Source: Pseudogymnoascus destructans
Taxonomy: Eukaryota > Ascomycota > Leotiomycetes > Thelebolales > Thelebolaceae
Reading direction: 5' to 3'
Assembly (NCBI RefSeq): GCF_001641265.1
Contig: NW_020167528.1
Coordinates: 496,001-560,000 of the forward strand
Length of the DNA: 64,000 nucleotides
A model generated the notes under the pieces. That model saw nothing but the letters and a program-made list of their open reading frames with translations, had not been told where the DNA came from and did not search any database. This document shows, one piece after another, positions 32,219 to 43,903 of this stretch (position 1 is its first letter; each line of letters opens with the position of its first letter). Both the position numbers and the translations under genes were made by a program.

Positions 32219-33658
32219 ATGCTGCTCCTGAGCCTTCTCGTCGTACCCGCCCTCTTCCACCTATCCGTAGCCGTGGACTCCCAATGTCCGCTCGATGACA
32301 TAAAGCGCACTCAGTGCATGGGACCTAAAGACTGCCTGTACCCACACCCTACAAGATGCGACCACTTTATCCGTTGCGAAGTGAACAACGACGGAAAGAC
32401 GGGCCTACCACATATTAATGATTGCCCGTCTCCTCTCGAGTGGAACAACAATATCAAGGAATGCGATTTCCCGGAGAACTCGACGTGCCGAAAGGGAGAT
32501 GGCGTGGACACGACGACTGACGACGACGTTAATAGGGCCACCCATATATTACCTCGAGGCAATAGTGCCGAGAATAAGATCCGCGACGAACCCTTCGTGT
32601 GCCCGCGCAAAGACTTCATCAGCAACAAATGCAAAGAACAGAACGGGTGCATGTACCCAGATCCTAAGAACTGCAGGAATTACATCCATTGCGATTGGCA
32701 TGCCGACGGGAAGACGACTACTGTAACTCAAAAGTCATGCCCTAAATCTGCTAATGGTCCTCTCGAGTGGAACGATAAGGAAAAGAGATGCGTCGGGCCG
32801 AAGAACTCGACGTGCCGGGCGAAAAGTGGCGTGAACACGATGATTGATGGCGTTCTCAACGAGGCCAGCGGTATTTTACCTCGGGAGGATGCCGCTCCCT
32901 TCAAATGCCCGATCAGCGACATCGTGGTTACCCAGTGCCGCGGCGCCAAGGACTGCCTATACCCGAACCCGGGGAGCTGCAACTCCTATATTCAGTGCAG
33001 CGTGGGCTCTAACTTGCTGTCAGGCGCACCCACTGGCGCACCGACTGTCAAGAACTGTCTACCTGGCCACGAGTGGAACGATAAGGAAAAGAAATGCGAT
33101 GTTCCGGAGAAATCCACGTGTCCCATGTATGCGAACGGGGAGAAGAAGATTCAAGACGACCGCCCTTCCAACGGGGCCGGTTGCACGGGGCCTAACTGCC
33201 CCACAATAATGCCCATCAATGACATTATCAACGGTCTTGGAGATTCCCTTAAGAAGGCTGGTCTTAAAAGCCACGGCGGCGAGAAGAAGCCTCGCGAAGC
33301 CGACTCCAAGGACAAATTCTCATGCACCGGGGCTGGGTGCCCAGGAACGGTCATCGGCGACGTTGCAAACGGCCTCGAAGATGTCCTCAGGCAAGCCAAA
33401 GACAACAGCGGCAAGAAGAGCGTCCACACCCGCGCCGCCTTCACCTGTCCCACCCAAGACATCATCAAAACCAAATGCAAGGGCCCAAGAGATTGCAGAT
33501 ACCCAGACCCCGAGAGCTGCAGTCATTTCTATCTATGCTTCGTGAACACTGACGGGAAGACTGGTACCCCGCATAACTACGCGTGCGGACAGGGACTGAT
33601 GTGGAATGATAACCTCAAGTCGTGCGATTGGCCGACTTCGTCGACGTGCAAGCTATAG
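32219..33658 (+). CDS. secreted protein with four CBM14 (peritrophin-A) chitin-binding domains
   Basis: ATG 32219 is chosen because it opens a signal peptide, MLLLSLLVVPALFHLSVAVD; 479 residues. Four repeats follow the CBM14 six-Cys pattern (C, C, FIRC, C, W, C, C): at about 23-92, 126-200, 220-298 and 412-478. Each contains (D/G)C(L/M/R)YP(H/D/N)P, a short aromatic-x-x-C and (L/M/H)(E/M)WN(D/N)(N/K) before the last cysteines. Between repeats 3 and 4 are two CTGxxCP cysteine pairs. CBM14 binds chitin; the fungal effector Avr4 uses one such domain to shield hyphal walls from plant chitinase. A multi-domain secreted version would be suited to wall protection or chitin scavenging. No catalytic domain is present. 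Confidence 0.88.
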   Translation: MLLLSLLVVPALFHLSVAVDSQCPLDDIKRTQCMGPKDCLYPHPTRCDHFIRCEVNNDGKTGLPHINDCPSPLEWNNNIKECDFPENSTCRKGDGVDTTTDDDVNRATHILPRGNSAENKIRDEPFVCPRKDFISNKCKEQNGCMYPDPKNCRNYIHCDWHADGKTTTVTQKSCPKSANGPLEWNDKEKRCVGPKNSTCRAKSGVNTMIDGVLNEASGILPREDAAPFKCPISDIVVTQCRGAKDCLYPNPGSCNSYIQCSVGSNLLSGAPTGAPTVKNCLPGHEWNDKEKKCDVPEKSTCPMYANGEKKIQDDRPSNGAGCTGPNCPTIMPINDIINGLGDSLKKAGLKSHGGEKKPREADSKDKFSCTGAGCPGTVIGDVANGLEDVLRQAKDNSGKKSVHTRAAFTCPTQDIIKTKCKGPRDCRYPDPESCSHFYLCFVNTDGKTGTPHNYACGQGLMWNDNLKSCDWPTSSTCKL

Positions 33659-33876
33659 TTGGAGTGGAGAGGGTATCGGGCGCTAGACCGAGGTAATAGG
33701 AGATAGAGATGAATCTATGTAGAAATGATAATACTTGCTAAAAGAAAGAAACGCCTACCAGCAGCAATTCATTCGCAGATCAGCCTGGTGAGATGGTGAC
33801 TGATGACAAGATTTATTTAGCTATGTACTCGAAGTCTATGTATGTAAGTTTTGTAAATAGTCGCTCAATCACCCTC

Positions 33877-34770
33877 CTAACTCCGCCTGGCCTCCACAGC
33901 CTGGTGCAGTTTGGCGATCACATCTTTTGGGGACTGAGCACCAAAGACTGCTGAGCCCGCGACGATGACGTTCGCGCCTGCATCGGCAGCTTGGTCGATA
34001 GTGCCCAGACCCAGGCCGCCGTCGACCTCGATGTTCAGTTTTGGGTACTTCTTCCGCAGCGCGGTGACCTTGGGGAGTTCGGAGGCCATGAACTTTTGTC
34101 CGCCGAAGCCGGGCTCGACGGTCATGACAAGGACCATCTGGAGGTTGTCAGTAAATATGTTCTTCGGGTTGATGGGGAGGGGTATAGTACATCTGGTCTC
34201 TCCTCCGCTACTGGGTTTTCCAGGATATCCCACAGCACATCAACAGGGGTATTGGGCTTAATCGCAATGCCAGCTTGCATATCCTGCTCATGGATAAACC
34301 TAATAAGCTCCTTCGGGCTCGTCTTCTTATCCGACGTCTCCTCCGGCGACTCGGCAGCCGTAGAATCGATGGCAGCCTCATAATGGAAGCAGTACAAATC
34401 GCAGCCCGCCTTCTTAAAGTCCTTGACCCACTTCTTGGGCTACACGTCTCCCATCAGCCCAGCCCAACTCCTCGCTCGCCTCTAAACCGCATGAGCACGA
34501 GCGTGCACGGGCCGGACAACTCACCTCAGCAACCATCATGTGGCAGTCGAAGGTGCCCGTGGCATTGGCGGTGGCGGGGCGGTCGACGTGCGAGCGGATC
34601 TTGGTGACGACGGGGGCGCCGAAGGTGATGTTGGGCACAAAGTGGCCGTCCATGATGTCGATGTGCAGCCATTGCGCGCCGTACTGCTTGATGGTGCGGG
34701 AACACTCTGCGCCTAGGTCGGCAAAGTCGGCGGCGAGGATGGAGGGCGCGATGATGGCGGGGGGGGACAT
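33877..34770 (-). CDS. RPE1: ribulose-phosphate 3-epimerase
   Basis: Exons 34525-34770, 34191-34439 and 33877-34137 give 251 residues. The enzyme interconverts ribulose 5-phosphate and xylulose 5-phosphate in the cytosolic pentose phosphate pathway. Signature blocks of the TIM barrel are IIAPSILAADFADLG, WLHIDIMDGHFVPNITFG (metal-binding His/Asp), DCHMMV, HYEAA, GIAIKPNTP, LVMTVEPGFGGQKFM and EVDGGLG, ending with the phosphate-binding AGANVIVAGSAVFG. An insertion (STAAESPEETSDKKTSPKE) lies between barrel strands. Both introns are phase 0. Confidence 0.96.
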
Positions 34771-36176
34771 GGTGGAAGGGGCTTTGGGTGAGAGGAGATT
34801 GGGATGGCCAGTGGCTTGGGTCACTGGTGAGTGGTGACTGGTGAGAGTCGCGGTGGTTCGCGGTGGTTCGCGGTGGTTCGGCGCGAAATAAGAAGTGGTG
34901 GAGGGTGAGCGCGTAGAGAGGTTTTGGGATGTGGAGATGACGCAGCGGCGGCAAGAAAGCGCTTGGAGGGGTAGCTTTTGGGGGGGGTATGGAGGGTTAG
35001 TGGCCTAGTATATCAGGCAGACATGTCAGTTTCTCTGGTACCTGACCTTAGTATAGGAACGTCATATGAACTGAAGTACCATCCCATCCATAATCTATCT
35101 GTTGGCGACAAACAACAATCACTCTTTCTCCCTCAAAACCTCCAACTCCAAACATACTTTACCTTCAGTACACATACACCGACAGAATCTACACGTATCT
35201 GCTCCTCCCTTCCTTCCTGTCTTCCTTCCTGTCTTCCTTCCTGTATCTATTGTTGGAAAACTGCATAGAGCGATCCTACTCTCTGCATCTCAGGACCTAG
35301 ACCTTTCATACTGTATATCAATACAATGCCAGTATCTCGCATGCTCCCTTCCTCCCGCGCATACTCCCGTGCATACAGCAAACTTACTCTCCCATCTCAC
35401 AGTGACTATGGCCAGCTCAAAGGTCAGTTCAACGTCGGTCATGGTCGTTTAAGTCGTCGATCAGAGGCCGGTCACACAGATGGTCTATTTTTTGGCGCCC
35501 GCTGGGCGGTTCCATACCCGTCGGTCCCCCATGATTCGTCCAAACATATGCACGCAAGCGCCAAATGAGGACCATTCCGGAGCAAAGTCGACGCCTCTCC
35601 ATGCTATTGATTCTATTATTACTTTAGCCCTACTGTCGATGCCTGTCATGCCTGCGAATTCCCCCTGTTCTTCCGTCTCCATTGGATGCCACCGATCAGC
35701 ATGACCTCGCACTACTTGTTCCGTTCAAACCGATCGCTGGCTTCATTTGCTCGTTTCGACGCTCCTCGGCCGCCAGCTTGTCCATACCACGCACATATCG
35801 AGGCGCAAGTGCCGTTTTGGTCTCGCAGATGGCCTCCATCGGGTCGCTACCGCTGATGGGATGTGTGCGCATTACCGCCCCGCTCAATTACGCTCAGCGC
35901 TACGGTAAGTCGTCGAAGAAACAATTGTGGTATAAACGTTCCTTTGGCCCCATTACGAAGTTACCCATCTATTCATCCATTCTCATCTTCGTCGTCGGTG
36001 TTTTTTTTTGTGTGTCAGTTTATTTGTTTTGTTTGTGTGAAGTCTTCGTTGATCGAAGCATCCTATCGCTTGTAATATTTATTCCCGACGCTGCGCGTCA
36101 ACAATTTTCAGTATCAGTTGGATAGACAAACCAAAACACATACAGTTGTCGCCTTTTCAGGTTCTCTTACGTCAAA
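34771..36176. other. divergent promoter region of RPE1 and the methyltransferase gene
   Basis: Includes three GGTTCGCGGT units (34855-34880) next to RPE1, three CTTCCTTCCTGT units (about 35209-35243) and a CT-rich leader. Several ATG-initiated short frames from 35100 to 36125 precede the methyltransferase start and could act as upstream ORFs in a long 5' UTR. A T9 run followed by GTGTGTCAG (36001-36018) and a CTTTTCAG directly before 36159 suggest a leader intron. No separate gene is accepted. Confidence 0.45.
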
Positions 36177-38951
36177 ATGGCTTCGCTAGATTTCTTACCA
36201 GCTGCTACATACGAAGCTCAGTCGTCCGTGCAGGCTCCACGGCGACGACGCTCACTTAATACTATAATGGAAGACGATGAAGAATCAATGAGAGGAGGAG
36301 ACGATAGAGAAGATGATCGCGGACGGCGTGGATCGCCGTCCCCGAAAGCTCCAAACTGGTCAGACTGGCGCTCTCCATTGAGCGACCATTTCCCAACACC
36401 CAGAGGAAACCACTTCATGATCGCTCCACTCATGCCTGCTTCGCCATCCTCACCCGCCGACAGCGAGTATTCGCAAACCTCGTCCAGGCCCTGGACCAGA
36501 GATAGCGTTGGCACTCAAGCCACGGATTTCGACGATTTGTACGACGTCTCATCCGACGAGGAAGACTCGTACAAGGCCCGCCAGGCTCGCTCTTCAATAG
36601 TTCGGGAAACAAGCTCTCGCAAGTCGACAGCTTCGCCCCGGCAACGCAACTCGCTACCATCTCTCATCATTCCCCAGTCGAATGAACAATGGAAGGCCAT
36701 GGCTGCATTCAAGAAACTCGCCTCGCCAGTTCCCCCAACCCCACCACCAAAGGTGCCAATGTCGCCCGCTGTTTTCCAGTACCTCGCAGAACAGTCCGCG
36801 CTCGCAGTACCGTCATCCTCAGCCCCACCGTCGCTCGATGGAAGCTTGACTTCCGAGCAGATGGCTCTCATGTCGGCTCCTCCTACTCCAAACACTGGAA
36901 ACGAGGAGAACGACGATGTCGATCAATGGGGAGGAGTTCAGCTACAGCCTGCGGCTATGGCAACCCTCCAAGCCCTTTCTGGGGATGACATGTACGACAT
37001 TCCCGAACAGGTGATTGAGCTTCCAATCCGATCACCAACAACGGAGATGCAGCAAAGCCCGCCACCAATCAATACCAGCATCCACAGAAACAACTCTGTT
37101 GTTCTGTCACCCGAGCAGCAACAGTCAATGAGCAGCTTGACAGCAATTGAGATTCCGTCTCCAGGAGGATTCTTCGCCAGCTTGTCGAATGCTTCTAGGC
37201 ACACATGGCACATCATGCCTTCCAGTCTTAACAACGATGCTCCACCGTCCTCGGCGACAGCAGAGCACTTTTACAAGACGCCATGGATGTCCGAGCCCAT
37301 TGAGCGCATCGTTGAGGTGACCGAGTCCATGTCTGACGGATGCCCAACTGCTCGCCCAATCCTCCTGAAGACTGATTTGGAGGAAACAATCAAGGGCCTA
37401 GACTCTCCTATTGAGGAGATCATCGCCACGGAAATCATTTCAGATTACGACATTACCTACGTCCGCAAGCTAAACGAGGATTCATTGGAGCACTTTGATC
37501 GCACCCAGCTGTGGCTTACTGCTCAAACCTCCTACCTCTCTGCTCTGATCAACCCAACTGAGGCGCGTGACGACGAGGTAGCCATTCAGAGGCGCGATTC
37601 CCAGATCGTAAGAGGCGGCAAAGCCACCGTCGACTCCGATAGCGAGACTACACCGAAGAAGAAGACCGTTCGCTTCTCGGAAGTCCCAACGTCAATACTC
37701 GGTGTCAGCATCGTGGTCGGCCGCCCTCCTCCTCAACTCACCCGCCTGGAGTCCGCCTACTTCCGCTCTTTCCGCACCTTTGTTGCCGTATCGCGCTACC
37801 GCGATACCTTTGTGCACCGCACACCCCGCTTTGAGGCTCTGCAAATCCAGCGCACAAACTTCCCCCAGGCATACCGCAATCAGCTGCTCGGCAAGTTTCA
37901 ACTCAGCGTTGTGCCAATGAGCGCAAAGAAGCGCATGTCCTCCAATGTCGCACGCGGTGATGAGACAGCACCCGAGGACCCAGCCAAGCTCAAGGCTGAT
38001 AAGGAGAGAGAGGCGAAGGAGCAGATGAGCGCTTCGACGTGGAACGTTACGGCAATGAAGATGCTCAATGGAGGCCGCCTGATCGCCGCACCCGTAGCCA
38101 AGAAGCTCGCTCGCCTGTCACGCATGGGACCTTCCGCCAACGGAACCCCACGCGATCGCGCTCGCATCCTCGATCTCGGCGGACAAGCCACCTGCGACTG
38201 GGCATGGCACTGCGCGACCGAGTACCCCAACACCAAGGTATACACCGTCAGCACCAAGACCTCGCGCCAGCTATCCAACTCCAACATCCACGGCCCGGCC
38301 AACCAGCGCCAGGTAGCCGTCAACAAGCTGACCAGCCTCCCCTTCAAGGACGACCAATTCGACCTCATCTCCGCCCGCAACCTCGCGCACATCCTCAAGG
38401 CGTGCTCCGAGAACGGCGAGGACGAGTATGATGCTTGCCTCGCGGAGTGTATGCGCATCCTCAAGCCGGGGGGGTACCTCGAGTTCAACATGCTCGATTC
38501 GGATATCATGAATGCTGGTCCCCTGGGGCAGGCTAAGTCCGTTGAATTTGGCTTCTCCCTCAAGACCCGTGGTTATGATGCTACGCCTACCAAGGCATGG
38601 CTCGGGCGTCTGTCGCGCGCTGGCTTTGTTGGTGTGAAGCGCGCGTGGATGGTCCTACCGATGGGGACGCCGACGGCGGTGGCGCGACCAGTGAGCAGGG
38701 ATAGTATGGGAGTTGAGCGGCCGCTGGAGCTGGAGGCGATGGTGATGGGGAGCACGGCGGGCGCGGCGAGTATTACGGGGCTTGTGGGCGGGTGGGCGTG
38801 GGAGAAGTGGATGCTGAAGCTGCAGATGGAGATTGGTGTCGCGGAGGAGAATTTGCTGGAGGGCGTTGGGGAGATTGTGGAGGAGGGACGGAAGGCGGGG
38901 GCGGGGTGGAGGGGGTTAAGTGGGTGGGCGAGGAAGCCGAGAAGGGGGTAG
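36177..38951 (+). CDS. large class I SAM-dependent methyltransferase with disordered N-terminus
   Basis: 924 residues in one exon. Residues 1-480 are Ser/Pro-rich and mostly disordered. Residues about 500-590 include KKTVRFSEVP and a short ordered block (TRLESAYFRSFRTFVAVSRYRDT). The methyltransferase core is at about 660-860: motif I ARILDLGGQATCDWAW, post-I TKVYTVSTK, motif II LPFKDDQFDLISARNLAHIL and motif III CMRILKPGGYLEFNMLD. That is the Methyltransf_11/UMTA-type fold found in many filamentous fungi; substrate unknown. KKTVRF fits the RVxF docking motif for protein phosphatase 1. The long N terminus suggests a regulated or scaffolded enzyme rather than a secondary-metabolite methyltransferase. 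Confidence 0.85.
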   Translation: MASLDFLPAATYEAQSSVQAPRRRRSLNTIMEDDEESMRGGDDREDDRGRRGSPSPKAPNWSDWRSPLSDHFPTPRGNHFMIAPLMPASPSSPADSEYSQTSSRPWTRDSVGTQATDFDDLYDVSSDEEDSYKARQARSSIVRETSSRKSTASPRQRNSLPSLIIPQSNEQWKAMAAFKKLASPVPPTPPPKVPMSPAVFQYLAEQSALAVPSSSAPPSLDGSLTSEQMALMSAPPTPNTGNEENDDVDQWGGVQLQPAAMATLQALSGDDMYDIPEQVIELPIRSPTTEMQQSPPPINTSIHRNNSVVLSPEQQQSMSSLTAIEIPSPGGFFASLSNASRHTWHIMPSSLNNDAPPSSATAEHFYKTPWMSEPIERIVEVTESMSDGCPTARPILLKTDLEETIKGLDSPIEEIIATEIISDYDITYVRKLNEDSLEHFDRTQLWLTAQTSYLSALINPTEARDDEVAIQRRDSQIVRGGKATVDSDSETTPKKKTVRFSEVPTSILGVSIVVGRPPPQLTRLESAYFRSFRTFVAVSRYRDTFVHRTPRFEALQIQRTNFPQAYRNQLLGKFQLSVVPMSAKKRMSSNVARGDETAPEDPAKLKADKEREAKEQMSASTWNVTAMKMLNGGRLIAAPVAKKLARLSRMGPSANGTPRDRARILDLGGQATCDWAWHCATEYPNTKVYTVSTKTSRQLSNSNIHGPANQRQVAVNKLTSLPFKDDQFDLISARNLAHILKACSENGEDEYDACLAECMRILKPGGYLEFNMLDSDIMNAGPLGQAKSVEFGFSLKTRGYDATPTKAWLGRLSRAGFVGVKRAWMVLPMGTPTAVARPVSRDSMGVERPLELEAMVMGSTAGAASITGLVGGWAWEKWMLKLQMEIGVAEENLLEGVGEIVEEGRKAGAGWRGLSGWARKPRRG

Positions 38952-39754
38952 ATTATGGGGGTGTGGAGGGGGGTGGATGAAGGATGAGGATGAGGATGAG
39001 GATGAGATACGTGGGATGAGATGTGGTGGTGGGTGCATGGGATGGCGCGGTGGTGGTTTTTGCTTGGCTTGATACCAGATAGTTAGTTGCGCTTTAGTGC
39101 TTTTAGGATCCGGACAATATACCCCTCTTGCCAAGCAGATTTGTTCTAAGTTAAATGATTGTGAGGTTGTAACAGTTCTTGCAACAAGCGAGCCTTTACT
39201 ACAACAAAACTTTTATGCCGACTTTCCTCTGCTACTTTCCAACCTTTGAACTTTTTTCAACTTTCATATTCCTTTCAACCTTCTTGTTTTATCTTTGAAC
39301 AACACTCCTACTACAAACTTTCCAACTTTCCAACCTCGAAACCTACTTTCCTCCTTACTGTCCGCTTCTACCCTTCCGTTCGTTCTATCTTTGAACAATT
39401 ACCATCGCCGCCTTTAACTTAGCAATACGAAGCTACAAATTTCGCCAAAACTACATGAATTCAAGTCTCAGTCACGTCGATACCTGAATTTACCTACAAC
39501 CTCACTCTTCAGAGCTATATATGCCTATTTAAGCCAAGGAGGGCTAGAATCCCCTTATTTTCTTGCTTATTTATACGCTTAAATACTGACAAATCTATAG
39601 TATTACTCATTACGACCTCATATTGCTTCTATCGATGTGAATTTACCCTGATGATCAACCTCCGAGTTATCGCAAATTGAAATCGTTAGTTTTGGTAAGT
39701 CTGGAACATGTGTAGAGATTGAAACTGAACTAACCTTTTTAAAGGCGTCATAAC
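38952..39754. other. intergenic, pyrimidine-rich
   Basis: Starts with the methyltransferase 3' UTR (GGATGA repeat at about 38980-39008). From 39170 there are many CTTTCAACCTT/CTTTGAAC variants (39225-39410) that look like a decayed tandem array or promoter tract. An intron-like segment (39697-39744) precedes the ATG at 39755 of the SNF2-like relic. Confidence 0.4.
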
Positions 39755-42700
39755 TATGCCTCCAAGCAAGAAACCGTGCATAGCAACAGCTGTCGCAGAC
39801 AGCCTTGAACCCCCTGATGGCAATGCAATTACGAGTCTAGCATCTGAGCCACAAAGGGCGCAAGAATCCTTAGTAAGGAAGGATATCCCTACACATGTTT
39901 AGAGGGGTCTAACACTTCCGTGTTAGATTGCTACCAAACCTATAAACCAATCTTCGAACACCCTATCGAATGCTCCTCCTTTTTAGGCCGCAAAGGCAAG
40001 CTTCAAGATCAAATATCTCTATGCAAGCAAGAAGGGCCTCTCTAAGGCCACTCCCGCCACATTTGGCTATGATAATGTCGCATATCTCCGGCGCATTGCC
40101 CGTTCAGCTCCTGTCATTCGAGCAGTTACCCTCTTCGAAACTATAAACAAGGGCCAGCAGGTTAACGCATTTTTTGCGACTCTGGTTGTCTCCCTACAGC
40201 AGCCCGACCCCACGGAAACCTTTTGCGAGAGCGTCGAAGTGCTGCTCGAGCAGTATAGACAACTCCGGTCTGAGGCTGGGGAGCTCAACAACTCTGGAGC
40301 TGCGTCGAGTCTGGCGAAAGGGACCGCCACCCACATTCAGCTCTTGACAGTAACTGCCGGAATTATATGGCACCTATCTAATGAGCTGAGCGAAGTGTCT
40401 GAGATTCAAACGACAGATCCTAATGCTGACTTCGACCTCGTCGACACATGCGTAAAACAATGCCTTCTTTCAACCTTGTTCCAAACGATGGAATTTCAGT
40501 CCGACCTCCCGTTCTTGGGCCACTACTTGAATATGGAGAGGTTGAGCTAGAGAAGTTCAATAGAACCTATACGATTATTAAATGGACACAGTACCAGCTA
40601 GCGAAATCGAAATTCCCAAAGAGCTACCTAAACCCAAAGAACAATAAGAAAAACCCGTCGCTCGACCAGTTAACGTCCCTAGCAGACAGATAAGCCAGCC
40701 TGGATGAGGGGTAGCGATCGTGATACTGGCTAAGATGGCACAATCCCATCATTTCAAGCCTCTGAGGGGGAAAGGTGCATTCGATATCTTTCGAGCTTGT
40801 ACGGGTGCAAGACGACACTGAAATAAATGATATCCTACAGCAATACACCCAGTAGAACATCTTCGGGAAAGGGAAGAAGTTGCAGAAGTCCCGGACAGCC
40901 TGTGCCTCGGATATCAAAAGCATCTTATTAGGAGAGCAGTATCGTGATCTCATCAGGCGACAGCTCAATCTAATGGCGTTGGGTTTGAATTTAGCTACCT
41001 TACATATGAAAAGGAAGGAGGGAATACGATTCCTACACATGTTTGGGAGGATGCGTATGTATTTACGACCCTACTAATCCCAAAACCGAATTGTCCTAGC
41101 CAGACATTCAAAAGATTGTGGCAGCTAGTGAGGAGACGGCCTTTACCATCTTCTATACATTGCAAGTCGAAGACACAGACGACGACGATTACCCATGGAA
41201 GTACGATGGCCCACCTATGGAAATAGAAGGACTTCTAGATGAGCTGCAGAGCATCAATCTAGTAGCCGAAAATCGTCATGTCAGCCCTGTCGCTGAGAAT
41301 ATTAAGGCCGCTACTGCGATCATTGACGCTGGTACGATATTAAGGCTGGCGAGAAGAGTGCCGGATCCCTTCTGAATATGGCAATGGTTTCAACGCTAGC
41401 TAAACAGCCAACAAAGGTATCGTTTCTTGAAGAGATGCTTACTAGGATTAACAAACATGGCATGGCTGGGATGCCGTCTCCTATGCGACTCTTTGGCTCT
41501 GCCTCATCTCCTGAGTGTATCGAATACCACTTAGGCCATAATGTAGGAACTACCTCTGGCCTACATGCATATCAAATGATGGTCATCAGTTGACTGGCGC
41601 TCCCAACTGGGACTGGCGATCTCCATCGGCCAGGAAAGAGATTGCCAGAGACTTTCAAAAAGGCAGTCATTGAAGGAGGGGCTGCAGGCAACAATTCAGG
41701 TATTCAGGCAGACGTAAGTATTACCCTACACATGTTTAGAGGTCGCTGAAATCTATCTAACATAACTATAGGCCGAAGAAATCAAGACTCCAAAGGATAT
41801 GGAGACATATTGCAAGATCCAGAAACTTTTCTCTGGTGGCGACCACTTAACTGGCCCCCCCTTAGACATCTGTCTTGATGTTCTAAACGCCTCGAGGTTT
41901 CAACCACACGATAAGTCGAAATCGATATGGAAGTACAATATCGGAGCCCTTCCAGATACCTGCGTTAAGGCCCTACGAAATCAAATTAGTGCTGTGTACT
42001 GGATGATTAGCAAGACGTTTGGATTATTACCAACCCAAGATCCATCTAGCAAACCTGATCCTACCCGAGAGGCGATTTCACAGAGAGCAGCAGCCTACTT
42101 TGTTACTGCACCTACATACGGCGGCTTCGTTGTCGACACGATGGGGTTTACCCTCTTATTATACCGAAGCTACTTGATACGGTATGGGGGTCCTGCATAT
42201 GCTACTCAGCAGGGCCATCCTGTCGTGGAGCAATGGTGATTAGCCATTACAGAGCTATTCCCAAATTTCCGGCTGATAGTTGCTTATGGTGACACTCCTG
42301 TTGACCCGAAGCAACGCGTATCACATTTATCAAGCGCGGCAATGAAGTCCTACCCAGACAATCTAAAGTCTGGCAAGTTGCTCAAGCGGTTAAGATATAT
42401 CTTCGATACCACTAATCCTGCGGTATTTGAGACTGTGCTCTTTTCGTCATATGAGACACTCGTGACTTTGGTTACCGAGACACCAACAGTCGAGTCCGTT
42501 ATGGACGCAGAAGCCACAGGTGACTTAACCGTGCTATCTAGCTGGCCTAAAGTTTTTCATACTATTCTGCTCGATGAGGGGCATAAAGTAAGGAATATCG
42601 TTACCCGAGTTCATAAGGCTGTAGCTCTTCTAAGGCGGACGTCAATTGGTTTGCACCAGCCACGCCAGCACTCAACAGGTGTAACTCCTACACATGTGTA

Positions 42701-43065
42701 AGAGTCTAGCTAATCTTCAATATAGGATGTGTGCGGTCCTTTGTCTATATCCACTTGAAGCTCAGGAAGTCGAGTATTGGCACCGACAGCAAGCGTAGTA
42801 AGTATCCCTCTATATATCGTTTAATATCTAACTAATTATGATAGCAATTATGAGGAAGCAATGGCGGATTGGGCTGGGCCTGGCCCAGGTGTTGATACAG
42901 CAGATGGAACTCTAGTGGATGCGGCAATTTCAAGAAGCTTTCCTAAAATTGCAGGGCCTCTTCGGTCGATGACTATCAACTCGCTGTCTCCGCTACTCAG
43001 CCGGCTCCAGAACCTATTACTCCATACCTCAGTTAGGAACCAGACAATGAGCTGACACTGTCGAC
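39755..43065 (+). pseudogene. decayed SNF2-like ATPase gene with several similar introns
   Basis: Coding blocks in order: MPPSKKPCIATAVADSLEP (39755), FATLVVSLQQPDPTETFCES to GHYLNMERLS (40150-40550), FTIFYTLQVEDTDDDDY (41140), CLDVLNASRFQPHDKSKS (41870), YFVTAPTYGGFVVDTMG (42100) and VFHTILLDEGHKVRN (42550). The last two are SNF2 helicase motifs I and II: DEGH is intact but the Walker A GLGKT is missing after DTMG, so ATP binding is lost. Stops occur at 40549, 41374, 42238 and elsewhere, and helicase motifs IV-VI are absent. It is a long-dead SNF2-family gene, possibly of transposon origin. Confidence 0.65.
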
Positions 43066-43903
43066 CATATTCAAACGATGCGCGGGAAGGGATTTAATGC
43101 CTGGCAGTTCGCCTTTGCGACGAAAGATGATAACCGCCCCCTTCATACAGGCTTCGATCTACTTGCGTTCCTGACGTGAGGAAGTCCCAAAATGTAACTC
43201 ATCCTTCGAGAGATTCGCAATTTATGGGGGTTAGTTGGTGGTGGGTTTGGGGGGAGGGGGAGGGGAGGGGAGGGGGTACCTTTCACGGGGGGCGTGTTGG
43301 GACTTAGATGCTGTGTCCAGAAGTCATTGATGAGATTCTGGGACGTCCATGGTGGCGGCATGATTGCTCGCGTTTGAGTTTCTTCTCGCAGCCTTATTCG
43401 TGAAGCCGTAACGTATGAACAGCACTCGCTCAGTGGTCACCGTGTGTCAAGTAACCCTCAAGCAGTCGCAGTATCGCAATCCAAAGCAACAAAGCTCAAA
43501 CCGACACAAAAATCGTAAAAACCTGGCAAACAGCAGTAAATATATCAACCCTCCAGGCAAAAAAAGGCAACAACAACCCAGTCCACGCACAACAACCTTT
43601 CAACACACCAGCCATCCATTCAGCCCCCCATCCCGCTAACCAGCCTCATGTCGGGACCAATATTGCAACCCCCCAATTCCTAACGCCCACCTCCCACTGG
43701 CCGCCTCATCCCCAGCCTGTGGAGCGTGAAGGCTGTGGATGGGGAGATGCTGCGCTGTGGATGGACTGTCAGCACGACGGCGTCAGGCGTCAGATGCGGT
43801 TTAGGGTCTAGCACGGCGGCTCGGGCTTGGGTCCAGCGAGGCTATGCTACGACGGATATCTTGGAGGGCAAGACATCAGAACCTAATCGGCTCTAACTTA
43901 CTG
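43066..43903. other. gene-free spacer
   Basis: Contains a G-rich tract (43250-43276) and an A/C-rich stretch (43450-43640) without codon-like structure. The 3' UTR of the next minus-strand gene lies at its right end. No gene seen. Confidence 0.4.
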
